Below, piece by piece: positions 51,567 to 63,700 of a stretch of DNA of 64,000 nucleotides (the stretch's first letter is position 1; the number at the start of each line of letters is the position of its first letter). Source of the stretch: Larix kaempferi (taxonomy: Eukaryota; Streptophyta; Pinopsida; Pinales; Pinaceae); contig BSBM01002121.1 of the NCBI GenBank assembly GCA_027924585.1, positions 843,222 to 907,221 of the forward strand, in the 5' to 3' direction. The notes beneath the pieces are model-generated. The model saw only the letters and a program-made list of their open reading frames with translations, made no database searches and was not told where the DNA came from. Both the position numbers and the translations under genes were made by a program.

Positions 51567-54240
51567 CCGTTTTTTAAAATCACAGCTTCTAGAAGGTTTA
51601 CATGATTTCGTAAAAAACACAAGTTTTTAGAAAATGTGTTTTATTTCATAAATGGAATCTACAAAGGATGCACATTCTACATCATAACGACTTTCTATAG
51701 TTTGCGCATGCGTCCATAAATAAGAAAAGCTTACTTCCACCGTTTTTTAAAATCACAGCTTCTAGAAGGTTTACATGATTCCGTAAAAAACACGAGTTTT
51801 TAGAAAATGTGTTTTATTTCATAAATGGAATCTACAAAGTATGCACATTCTCCGTCATAAGGACTTTCTATAGTTTATGCATGCGTCCGGAAATAAGAAA
51901 AGCTTACTTCCCTCGTTTTTTAAAATCACAGCTTCTAAAAGGTTTACATGATTTCTTAAAAAACACGAGTTTTTAGAAAATGTGTTTTATTTCATAAATG
52001 GAATCAACAAAGTATGCACATTCTACGTCATAACGAATTTCTATAGTTTGCGCATGCGTTTGGAAATAAGAAAAGCTTACTTCCCCCGTTTTTTAAAATC
52101 ACAGCTTCTAGAAGGTTTATATGATTTCTTAAAAAACACGAGTTTTTAGAAAATGTGTTTTATTTCATAAATGGAATCAAGAAAGTATGCACATTCTACG
52201 TCATAACAACTTTCTATAGTTTATGCATGCGTCCGGAAATAAGAAAAGCTTACTTCCACCGTTTTTTAAAATCACAGCTTCTAGAAGGTTTACATGATTT
52301 CGTAAAAAACACGAGTTTTTAGAAAATGTGTTTTATTTCATAAATGGAATCTACAAAGTATGCACATTCTACGTCATAAGCACTTTCTATAGTTTATGCA
52401 TGCGTCCAGAAATAAGAAAAGCTTACTTCCACCGTTTTTTAAAATCATAGCTTCTACAAGGTTTACATGATTTCGTAAAAAACACGAGTTTTTAGAAAAT
52501 GTGTTTTATTTCATAAATGGAATCAACAAAGTATGCACATTCTACGTCATTATGACTTTCTATAGTTTGCGCATGCGTTTGGAAATAAGAAAAGCTTACT
52601 TCCCCCGTTTTTTAAATCACAGCTTCTAGAAGGTTTACATGATTTCGTAAAAAACACAAGTTTTTAGAAAATGTGTTTTATTTCATAAATGGAATCTACA
52701 AAGTATGCACATTCTACGTCATAACGACTTTCTATAGTTTGCGCATGCGTCCGAAAATAAGAAAAGCTTACTTCCACCGTTTTTTAAAATCACAGCTTCT
52801 AGAAGGTTTACATGAGTTCGTAAAAAACACGGGTTTTTAGAAAATGTGTTTTATTTCATAAATGAAATCTACAAAGTATGCACATTCTACGTCATAACGA
52901 CTTTCTATAGTTTGCGCATGCGTGTGGAAATAAGAAAATCTTACTTCCACCATTTTTTAAAATCACAGCTTCTAGAAGGTTTACATGATTTCTTAAAAAA
53001 CACGATTGTTTAGAAAATGTGTTTTATTTCATAAATGGAATCAACAAAGTATGCACATTCTACGTCATAACGAATTTCTATAGTTTGCGCATGCGTTTGG
53101 AAATAAGAAAAGCTTACTTCCCCCGTTTTTTAAAATCACAGCTTCTAGAAGGTTTACATGATTTCTTAAAAAACACGAGTTTTTAGAAAATGTGTTTTAT
53201 TTCAAAAATAGAATCAACAAAGTATGCACATTCTACGTCATAACGAATTTCTATAGTTTGCACATGCGTTTGGAAATAAGAAAAGCTTACTTCCCTCGTT
53301 TTTTAAAATCACAGCTTCTAGAAGGTTTACATGATTTCTTAAAAAACACGAATTTTTAGAAAATGTGTTTTATTTCATAAATAGAATCAACAAAGTATTC
53401 ACATTCTACATCATAACGACTTTCTATAGTTTGCGCATTCCTCCGGAAATAAGAAAAGCTTACTTCCACCGTTTTTTAAAATCACAGCTTCTAGAAGGTT
53501 TACATGATTTCGGAAAAAACACGAGTTTTTAGAAAATGTGTTTTATTTCATAAATTGAATCTACAAAGTATGCACATTCTACGTCATAACGACATTCTAT
53601 AGTTTGCGCATGCGTCCGGAAATAAGAAAAGCTTACTTCCACCGTTTTTTAAAATCACAGCTTCTAGAAGGTTTACATGATTCCGTAAAAAACACGAGTT
53701 TTTAGAAAATGTGTTTTATTTCAAAAATGGAATCAACAAAGTATGCACATTCTACGTCATAACGACTTTCCATACTTTGCGCATACGTCCGGAAATAAGA
53801 AAAGCTTACTTCTCCCGTTTTTTAAAATCACAGCTTCTAGAAGGTTTACATGATTTCGTAAAAAACACAAGTTTTTAGAAAATGTGTTTTATTTCATAAA
53901 TGGAATCTACAAAGGATGCACATTCTACGTCATAACGAATTTCTATAGTTTGCGCATGCGTCCGGAAATAAGAAAAGCTTACTTCCACCGTTTTTTAAAA
54001 TCACAGCTTCTAGAAGGTTTACATGATTTCGTAACAAACACGAGTTTTTAGAAAATGTGTTTTATTTCATAAATGGAATCTACAAAGTATGCACATTCTC
54101 CGTCATAAGGACTTTCTATAGTTTATGCATGCGTCCGGAAATAAGAAAAGCTTACTTCCACCGTTTTTTAAAATCACAGCTTCTAAAAGGTTTACATGAT
54201 TTCGTAAAAAACACGAGTTTTTAGAAAATGTGTTTTATTT
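51567..54240 (+). repeat. 16/17-monomer higher-order repeat, unit 3 (incomplete)
   Basis: The order matches units 1 and 2 from CACAAGT near 51,620 through CGTAACAAACACG near 54,030 and CTCCGTCATAAGG near 54,099. It then includes a TTCCACCG/CTTCTAAAAGG monomer like the one missing from unit 2. Beyond about 54,240 the order no longer matches. Units 1 and 2 are visibly closer to each other than to unit 3. For example, CCTCCGGAAATAATAAAA in units 1 and 2 is CCTCCGGAAATAAGAAAA here. Confidence 0.9.
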
Positions 54241-54939
54241 CATAAATAGAATCAACAAAGTATGCACATTCTACGTCATAACGACTTTCTATAGTTTGCG
54301 CATGCGTTTGGAAATAAGAAAAGCTTACTTCCCCCGTTTTTTAAAATCACAGCTTCTAGAAGGTTTACATGATTTCGTAAAAAACACAAGTTTTTAGAAA
54401 ATGTGTTTTATTTCATAAATGGAATCTACAAAGGATGCACATTCTACGTCATAACGACCTTCTATAGTTTGTGCATGCGTCCGGAAATAAGAAAATCTTA
54501 CTTCCCCCGTTTTTTTAAATCACAGCTTCTAGAAGGTTTACATGATTTCGTAAAAAACACGGGTTTTTAGAAAATGTGTTTTATTTCATAAATGGAATCT
54601 ACAAAGTATGCACATTCTACATCATAACGACTTTCTATAGTTTGCGCATGCGTCCGGAAATAAGAAAATCTTACTTCCACTGTTTTTTAAAATCACAGCT
54701 TCTAGAAGGTTTACATGATTTCGTAAAAAACACGAGTTTTTAGAAAATGTGTTTTATTTCATAAATGGAATCTACAAAGTATGCACATTCTATGGCATAA
54801 CGACTTTCTATAGTTTGCGCATGCGTCCGGAAATAAGAAAAGCTTACTTCCCCCGTTTTTTAAAATCACAGCTTCTAGAAAGTTTACATGATTTCTTAAA
54901 AAACACGAGTTTTTAGAAAATGTGTTTTATTTCATAAAT

Positions 54940-56030
54940 GGAATCAACAAAGTATGCACATTCTACGTCATAACGAATTTCTATAGTTTGCGCATGCGTC
55001 CCGAAATAAGAAAAGCTTACTTCCACCGTTTTTTAAAATCACAGCTTCTAGAAGGTTTACATGATTTCGTAAAAAACACGAGTTTTTAGAAAATGTGTTT
55101 TATTTCATCAATGGAATCTACAAAGTATGCACATTCTACGTCATAACGACTTTATATAGTTTGCGCATGCGTCCGGAAATAATAAAAGCTTACTTCCCCC
55201 GTTTTTTAAACTCACAGCTTCTAGAAGGTTTACATGATTTCTTAAAAAACACGAGTTTTTAGAAAATGTGTTTTATTTCATAAATGGAATCAACAAAGTA
55301 TGCACATTCTACGTCATAACGACTTTCTATAGTTTGCGCATGCGTCCGGAAATAAGAAAAGCTTACTTCCACCGTTTTTTAAAATCACAGCTTCTAGAAG
55401 GTTTACATGATTTCGCAAAAAACAAGAGTTTTTAGAAAATGTGTTTTATTTCATAAATGGAATCTACAAAGTATGAACATTCTACGTCATAACGACTTTC
55501 TATAGTTTGGGCATGCGTACGGAAATAAGAAAAGCTTACTTCCCCCGTTTCTTAAAATCACAGCTTCTAGAAGGTTTACATGATTTGTTAAAAAACACGA
55601 GTTTTTAGAAAATGTGTTTTATTTCATAAATGGAATCAACAAAGTATGCACATTCTACGTCATAACGACTTTCTATAGTTTGCGCATGCGTCCGGAAATA
55701 AGAAAAGCTTACTTCCACCATTCTTTAAAATCACAGCATCTAGAAGGTTTACATGATTTCGTGAAAAACACGAGTTTTTAGAAAACGTGTTTTATTTCAA
55801 TAATGGAATCTACAAAGTATGCACATTCTACGTCATAACGACATTCTATAGTTTGCGCATGCGTCCAGAAATAAGAAAAGCTTACTTCCACTGTTTTTTA
55901 AAATCACAGCTTCTAGAAGGTTTACATGATTTCGTAAAAAACACGAGTTTTTAGAAAATGTGTTTTATTTCATAAATGGAATCAACAAATTATGCACATT
56001 CTACGTCATAACGAATTTCTATAGTTTGCG
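54940..56030 (+). repeat. 6-monomer segment recurring at 61.7 and 62.7 kb
   Basis: The monomer beginning CATGCGTCCCGAAATAAG starts at 54,993 and 61,741 (offset 6,748, 39 x 173 plus 1), and as CATGGGTCCCG at 62,778 (offset 1,037). In all three it is followed by TTTCATCAATGG, TTTATATAG with GAAATAATAAAAGC or GAAAATAATAAAAGC, TTTTTTAAACTCAC, then CAAAAAACAAGAG or CAAAAAACAGGAG, GCGTACGG with GTTTCTTAAAATC, and the CATCTAGAAGG monomer. Confidence 0.88.
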
Positions 56031-56199
56031 CATGCGTCCGGAAATAAGAAAAGCTTACTTCCACCATTCTTTAAAATCACAGCATCTAGAAGGTTTACAT
56101 GATTTCGTGAAAAACACGAGTTTTTAGAAAACTTGTTTTATTTCAATAATGGAATCTACAAAGTATGCACATTCTACGTCATAACGACTTTCTATAGTT

Positions 56200-57050
56200 T
56201 GCGCATGCGTCCGGAAATAAGAAAAGCTTACTTCCACCGTTTTTTAAAATCACAGCTTCTAGAAGGTTTACATGATTTCGCAAAAAACAAGAGTTTTTAG
56301 AAAATGTGTTTTATTTCATAAATGGAATCTACAAAGTATGCACATTCTACGTCATAACGACTTTCTATAGTTTGGGCATGCGTACGGAAATAAGAAAAGC
56401 TTACTTCCCCCGTTTCTTAAAATCACAGCTTCTAGAAGGTTTACATGATTTGTTAAAAAACACGAGTTTTTAGAAAATGTGTTTTATTTCATAAATGGAA
56501 TCAACAAAGTATGCACATTCTACGTCATAACGACTTTCTATAGTTTACGCATGCGTCCGGAAATAAGAAAAGCTTACTTCCACCATTCTTTAAAATCACA
56601 GCATCTAGAAGGTTTACATGATTTCGTGAAAAACACGAGTTTTTAGAAAACGTGTTTTATTTCAATAATGGAATCTACAAAGTATGCACATTCTACGTCA
56701 TAACGACATTCTATAGTTTGCGCATGCGTCCAGAAATAAGAAAAGCTTACTTCCACTGTTTTTTAAAATCACAGCTTCTAGAAGGTTTACATGATTTCGT
56801 AAAAAACACGAGTTTTTAGAAAATGTGTTTTATTTCATAAATGGAATCAACAAAGTATGCACATTCTACGTCATAACGACTTTCTATAGTTTGCGCATGC
56901 GTCCGGAAATAAGAAAAGCTTACTTCCAACATTCTTTAAAATCACAGCATCTAGAAGGTTTACATGATTTCGTGAAAAACACGAGTTTTTAGAAAACGTG
57001 TTTTATTTCAATAATGGAATCTACAAAGTATGCACATTCTACGTCATAGC
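56200..57050 (+). repeat. 5-monomer duplication of the TTTGGGCATGCGTACGG run
   Basis: The rare TTTGGGCATGCGTACGG junction has its GGG at 55,509 and again at 56,374, 865 bp apart (5 x 173). Both are followed by GTTTCTTAAAATC, TTTGTTAAAA, a CATCTAGAAGG monomer with TTTCAATAATGG, and a CGTCCAGAAAT/CCACTG monomer. A further junction of this type has its GGG at 62,257. Confidence 0.87.
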
Positions 57051-60000
57051 GACTTTCTATAGTTTGTGCATGCGTTCGGAAATAAGAAACGCTTACTTCC
57101 ACCGTTTTTTAAAATCACAGCTTCTACAAGGTTTACATGATTTCGTAAAAAACACGAGTTTTTAGAAAATGTGTTTTATTTCATAAATGGAATCTACAAA
57201 GTATGCACATTCTACGTCATAACGACATTCTATAGTTTGCACACGCGTCCGGAAATAAGAAAAGCTTACTTCCACCGTTTTTTAAAATCACAGCTTCTAG
57301 AAGGTTTATATGATTTCGTAAAAAACACGAGTTTTTGGAAAATGTGTTTTATTTCATAAATGGAATCTACAAAGTATGCACATTCTACATCATAACGACT
57401 TTCTATAGTTTGCGCATCCTTCCGGAAATAAGAAAAGCTTACTTCCCCCGTTTTTTAAAATCACAGCTTCTAGAAAGTTTACATGATTTGTTAAAAAACA
57501 CGAGTTTTTAGAAAATGTGTTTTATTTCATAAATGGAATCAACAAAGTATGCACATTCTACGTCATAACGACTTTCTATAGTTTGCACATGCGTCCGGAA
57601 ATAAGAAAAGCTTACTTCATCCGTTTTTTAAAATCACAGCTTCTAGAAGGTTTACATGATTTCGTAAAAAAAAAAGAGTTTTTAGAAAATGTGTTTTATT
57701 TCATAAATGGAATCTACAAAGTATGCACATTCTATGTCATAACGACTTTCTATAGTTTGCGCATGTGTTTGGAAATAAGAAAAGCTTACTTCCCCCGTTT
57801 TTTAAAATCACAGCTTCTAGAAGGTTTACATGATTTCTTAAAAAACACGAGTTTTTAGAAAACGTGTTTTTTTTCATAAATGGAATCAACAAAGTATGCA
57901 CATTCTACGTCGTAACGACTTTCTATAGTTTGCGCATGCGTCCGGAAAAAAGAAAAGCTTACTTCCCCCATTTTTTAAAATCACAGCTTCTAGAAGGTTT
58001 ACATGATTTCTTAAAAAACACGAGTTTTTAGAAAACGTGTTTTATTTCATAAATGGAATCAACAAAGTATGCACATTCTACGTCATAAGGACTTTCTATA
58101 GTTTGCGCATGCGTTTGGAAATAAGAAAAGCTTACTTCCCCCGTTTTTTAAAATCACAGCTTCTAGAAGGTTTACATGATTTCTTAAAAAACACGAGTTT
58201 CTAGAAAATGTGTTTTATTTCATAAATGGAATCAACAAAGTATGCACATTCTACGTCATAACGGCTTTCTATGGTTTGCGCATGCGTCCGGAAATAAGAA
58301 AATCTTACTTCCACCGTTATTTAAAATCACAGCTTCTAGAAGGTTTATATGATATCGTAAAAAACATGAATTTTTAGAAAATGTGTTTTATTTGATAAAT
58401 GGAATCTACAAAGTATGCACATTCTGCGTCATAACGACTTTCTATAGTTTGCGCATGCATCCGGAAATAAGAAAAGCTTAGTTCCACCGTTTTTTAAAAT
58501 CACTTGATCTAGAAGGTTTACATGATTTCGTAAAAAACACGAGTTTTTAGAAAATGTGTTTTATTTCATAAATGGAATCAACAAAGTATGCACATTCTAA
58601 GTCATAACGACTTTCTATAGTTTGCGCATGCGTCCAGAAATAAGAAAAGCTTACTTCCCCCGTTTTTTAAAATCACAGCGTCTAGAAGGTTTACATGATT
58701 TCGTAGAAAACACGAGTTTTTAGAAAATGTGTTTTATTTCATAAATGGAATCTACAAAGTATGCACATTCTACGTCATAACGACTTTCTATAGTTTGCGC
58801 TTGCGTCCGGAAATAAGAAAAGCTTACTTCCACTGTTTCTTAAAATCACAGCTTCAAGAAGGTTTACATGATTTCTTAAAAAACACGAGTTTTTAGAAAA
58901 TGTGTTTTATTTCATCAATGGAATCTACAAAGTATGCACATTCTACGTCATAACGACTTTCTATAGTTTGCGCATGCGTCCGGAAATAAGAAAAGCTTAC
59001 TTCCACCGTTTTTTAAAATCACAGCTTCTAGAAGGTTTACATGATTTCGTAAAAAACATGAGTTTTTAGAAAATGTGTTTTATTTTAGAAATAGAATCTA
59101 AAAAGTATGCACATTCTACGTCATAACGACTTTCTATAGTTTGCGCATGCGTCCGGAAATAAGAAAAGCTTACTTTCCCTGTTTTTTAAAATCACAGCTT
59201 CTAGAAGGTTTACATGATTTCGTAGAAAACACGTGTTTTTAGAAAATGTGTTTTATTTCATAAATGGAATCTACAAAGTATGCAAATTCTATGTCATAAC
59301 GACTTTCTATAGTTTGCGCATGCGTCCGGAAATAAGAAAAGCTTACTTCCACCGTTTTTTAAAATCACAGCTTCTAGAAGGTTTACATGATTTCTTAAAA
59401 AACACGAGTTTTTAGAAAATGTGTTTTATATCATAAATGGAATCAACAAAGTTTGCACATTCTACGTCATAATTACTTTCTATAGTTTGCGCATTCGTCC
59501 GGAAATAAGAAAAGCTTACTTCCACCGTTTTTTAAAATCACAGCTTCTAGAAGGTTTACATGATTTCGTAAAAAACACGAGTTTTTAGAAAATGTGTTTT
59601 ATTTCATAAATGGAATCTACAAAGTATGCACATTCTACGTCATAACGACTTTCTATAGTTTGCGCATGCGTCCGGCAATAAGAAAAGCTTACTTCCTCCG
59701 TTTTTTAAAATCACAGCTTCTAGAAGGTTTACATGATTTCGTAAAAAACACGAGTTTTTAGAAAATGTGTTTTATTTCATAAATGGAATCTACAAAGTAT
59801 GCACATTCTACGTCATAACGACTTTCTATAGTTTGCGCATGCGTCCGGCAATAAGAAAAGCTTACTTCCCCCGTTTTTTAAAATCACAGCTTCTAGAAGG
59901 TTTACATGATTTCTTAAAAAACACGAGTTTTTAGAAAATGTGTTTTATTTCATAAATAGAATCAACAAAGTATGCACATTCTATGTCATAACGACATTCT

Positions 60001-61690
60001 ATAGTTTGCGCATGCGTCCGGAAATAAGAGAAGCTTACTTCCACCGTTTTTTAAAATCACAGCTTCTAGAAGGTTTACATGATTTGTTAAAAAACACGAG
60101 TTTTTAGAAAATGTGTTTTATTTCATAAATGGAATCAACAAAGTATGCACATTCTACGTTATAACGACTTTCTATAGTTTGCGCATGCGTCCGGATATAA
60201 GAAAAGCTTACTACCACCGTTTTTTAAAATCACAGCTTCTAGAAGGTTTACATGATTTCGTAAAAAACATGAGTTTTTAGAAAATGTGTTTTATTTCATA
60301 ATTGGAATCTACAAAGTATGCACATTCTACGGCATAACGACTTTCTATAGTTTGCGCATGCGTCCGGAAATAAGAAAAGCTTACTTCCACCGTTTTTTAA
60401 AATCATAGCTTCTAGAAGGTTTACATGATTTCGTAAAAAACACGAGTTTTTAGAAAATGTGTTTTATTTCATAAATGGAATCTACAAAGTATGCACATTC
60501 TACGTCATAACGACTTGATATAGTTTGCGCATGCGTCCGGAAATAAGAAAAGCTTACTTCGCCCGTTTTTTTAAATCACAGCTTCCAGAAAGTTTACATG
60601 ATTTCTTAAAAAACATGAGTTTTTAGAAAATTTGTTTTATTTCGTAAATGGAATCAACAAAGTATGCACATTCTACGTCGTAATGACTTTCTATAGTTTG
60701 CGCATGCGTTTGGAAATAAGAAAAGCTTACTTCCCCCGTTTTTTAAAATCACAGCTTCTAGAAGGTTTACATGATTTCTTAAAAAACACGAGTTTTTAGA
60801 AAATGTGTTTTATTTCATAAATAGAATCAACAAAGTATGCACATTCTACGTCATAACGACTTTCTATAGTTTGCGCATGCGTTTGGAAATAAGAAAAGCT
60901 TACTTCCCCCGTTTTTTAAAATCACAGCTTCTAGAAGCTTTACATGATTTCTTAAAAAACAAGAGTTTTTAGAAAATGTGTTATATATCATAAATGGAAT
61001 CAACAAAGTATGCACATTCTACATCATAACGACTTTCTATAGTTTGCGAATTCGTCCCGAAATAACAAAAGCTTACTTCCACCGTTTTTTAAAATCACAG
61101 CTTCTAGAAGGTTTACATGATTTCGTAAAAAACACGAGTTTTTAGAAAATGTGTTTTATTTCATAAATGGAATCTACAAAGTATGCACATTCTACGTCAT
61201 AAAGACTTTCTATAGTTTGCGCATGCGTCCGGAAATAAGAAAAGCTTACTTCCCCCGTTTTTTAAAATCACTGCTTCTAGAAGGTTTACATGATTTCGTA
61301 AAAAACACGAGTTTTTAGAAAATGTGTTTTATTTCATAAATGGAATCTACAAAGTATGCACATTCTACGTCATAACGACATTCTATAGTTTGCGCATGCG
61401 TCTGTAAATAAGAAAAGCTTACTTCCATCGTTTTTTAAAATCACAGCTTCTAGAAGGTTTACATGATTACTTAAAAAACATGAGTTTTTAGAAAATGTGT
61501 TTTATTTCATAAATGGAATCAACAAAGTATGCACATTATATATCATAAGGACTTTCTATAGTTTGCGCATGCGTCTGGAAATAAGAAAAGCTTACTTCCA
61601 CCGTTTTTTAAAATCACAGCTTCTAGAAGGTTTACATGATTTCTTAAAAAACACGAGTTTTTAGAAAATGTGTTTTATTTCATAAATGGA
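57051..61690 (+). repeat. Heterogeneous monomer stretch with little higher-order order
   Basis: These 27 or so monomers show more private changes than elsewhere and no long ordered match that I could find. Examples are a run of ten A near 57,666, CACTTGATCTAG near 58,502, ATTTTAGAAATAG near 59,091, ATCATAAATGG after GTTTTAT near 59,430, CATAATTACTTTC near 59,468, GACTTGATATAG near 60,512, and GTTATATATC near 60,980. A short local repeat is the CGTCCGGCAATAAG monomer at about 59,667 and 59,840, two consecutive monomers. Confidence 0.75.
60703..60875 (+). repeat. Representative class B monomer (173 bp)
   Basis: This monomer carries the alternative linked states: TTTGG instead of TCCGG, TTCCCCCG instead of TTCCACCG, TTTCTTAAAA instead of TTTCGTAAAA, and AATCAAC instead of AATCTAC. 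The last two sites, about 45 bp apart, co-vary strongly through the window. The first two are more often shuffled. Many monomers are A/B mosaics (for example TCCGG with TTCCCCCG and TTTCTTAAAA), so the classes are haplotype tendencies and not cleanly separate families. Confidence 0.75.
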
Positions 61691-62727
61691 ATCAACAAAG
61701 TATGCACATTCTACGTCATAACGAATTTCTATAGTTTGCGCATGCGTCCCGAAATAAGAAAAGCTTACTTCCACCGTTTTTTAAAATCACAGCTTCTAGA
61801 AGGTTTACATGATTTCGTAAAAAACACGAGTTTTTAGAAAATGTGTTTTATTTCATCAATGGAATCTACAAAGTATGCACATTCTACGTCATAACGACTT
61901 TATATAGTTTGCGCATGCGTCCGAAAATAATAAAAGCTTACTTCCCCCGTTTTTTAAACTCACAGCTTCTAGAAGGTTTACATGATTTCTTAAAAAACAC
62001 GAGTTTTTAGAAAATGTGTTTTATTTCATAAATGGAATCAACAAAGTATGCACATTCTACGTCATAACGACTTTCTATAGTTTGCGCATGCGTCCGGAAA
62101 TAAGAAAAGCTTACTTCCACCGTTTTTTAAAATCACAGCTTCTAGAAGGTTTACATGATTTCGCAAAAAACAAGAGTTTTTAGAAAATGTGTTTTATTTC
62201 ATAAATGGAATCTACAAAGTATGCACATTCTACGTCATAACGACTTTCTATAGTTTGGGCATGCGTACGGAAATAAGAAAAGCTTACTTCCCCCGTTTCT
62301 TAAAATCACAGCTTCTAGAAGGTTTACATGATTTGTTAAAAACACGAGTTTTTAGAAAATGTGTTTTATTTCATAAATGGAATCAACAAAGTATGCACAT
62401 TCTACGTCATAACGACTTTCTATAGTTTGCGCATGCGTCCGGAAATAAGAAAAGCTTACTTCCACCATTCTTTAAAATCACAGCATCTAGAAGGTTTACA
62501 TGATTTCGTGAAAAACACGAGTTTTTAGAAAACGTGTTTTATTTCAATAATGGAATCTACAAAGTATGCACATTCTACGTCATAACGACATTCTATAGTT
62601 TGCGCATGCGTCCAGAAATAAGAAAAGCTTACTTCCAATGTTTTTTAAAATCACAGCTTCTAGAAGGTTTACATGATTTCGTAAAAAACACGAGTTTTTA
62701 GAAAATGTGTTTTATTTCATAAATGGA
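61691..62727 (+). repeat. 6-monomer unit, first copy of the right-end pair
   Basis: This unit is homologous to 54,940-55,980 (offset 6,748) and to the following unit (offset 1,037). A 1-bp deletion in the A-tract near 62,340 (TTTGTTAAAAACACG) accounts for the unit being 1,037 bp and not 1,038. Confidence 0.88.
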
Positions 62728-63700
62728 ATCAACAAAATATGCACATTCTACGTCATAACGAATTTCTATAGTTTGCGCATGGGTCCCGAAATAAGAAAAG
62801 CTTACTTCCCACCGTTTTTTAAAATCACAGCTTCTAGAAGGTTTACATGATTTCGTAAAAAACACGAGTTTTTAGAAAATGTGTTTTATTTCATCAATGG
62901 AATCTACAAAGTATGCACATTCTGACGGTCATAACGACTTTATATAGTTTGCGCATGCGTCCGGAAATAATAAAAGCTTACTTCCCCCGTTTTTTAAACT
63001 CACAGCTTCTAGAAGGTTTACATGATTTCTTAAAAAACACGAGTTTTTAGAAAATGTGTTTTATTTCATAAATGGAATCAACAAAGTATGCACATTCTAT
63101 GTCATAACGACTTTCTATTGTTTGCGCATGCGTCCGGAAATAAGAAAAGCTTACTTCCACCGTTTTTTAAAATCACAGCTTCTAGAAGGTTTACATGATT
63201 TCGCAAAAAACAGGAGTTTTTAGAAAATGTGTTTTATTTCATAAATGGAATCTACAAAGTATGCACATTCTACGTCATAACGACTTTCTATAGTTTGCGC
63301 ATGCGTACGGAAATAAGAAAAGCTTACTTCCCCCGTTTCTTAAAATCACAGCTTCTAGAAGGTTTACATGATTTGTTAAAAAACACGAGTTTTTAGAAAA
63401 TGTGTTTTATTTCATGAATGGAATCAACAAAGTATGCACATTCTACGTCATAACGACTTTCTATAGTTTGCGCATGCGTCCGGAAATAAGAAAAGCTTAC
63501 TTCCACCATTCTTTAAAATCACAGCATCTAGAAGGTTTACATGATTTCGTGAAAAACACGAGTTTTTAGAAAACGTGTTTTATTTCATTAATGGAATCTA
63601 CAAAGTATGCAAATTCTACGTCATAACGACATTTTATAGTTTGCGCATGCGTCCGGAAATAAGAAAAGCTTACTTCCACTGTTTTTTAAAATCACAGCTT
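62728..63700 (+). repeat. 6-monomer unit, second copy of the right-end pair
   Basis: The order is the same as in the preceding unit. The first monomer carries three private oddities within about 150 bp: CATGGGTCCCG near 62,778, an extra C (TTCCCACCG) near 62,808, and TCTGACGGTC at 62,921-62,930 in place of TCTACGTC. The array continues past the window's right edge with ordinary monomers. Confidence 0.85.
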
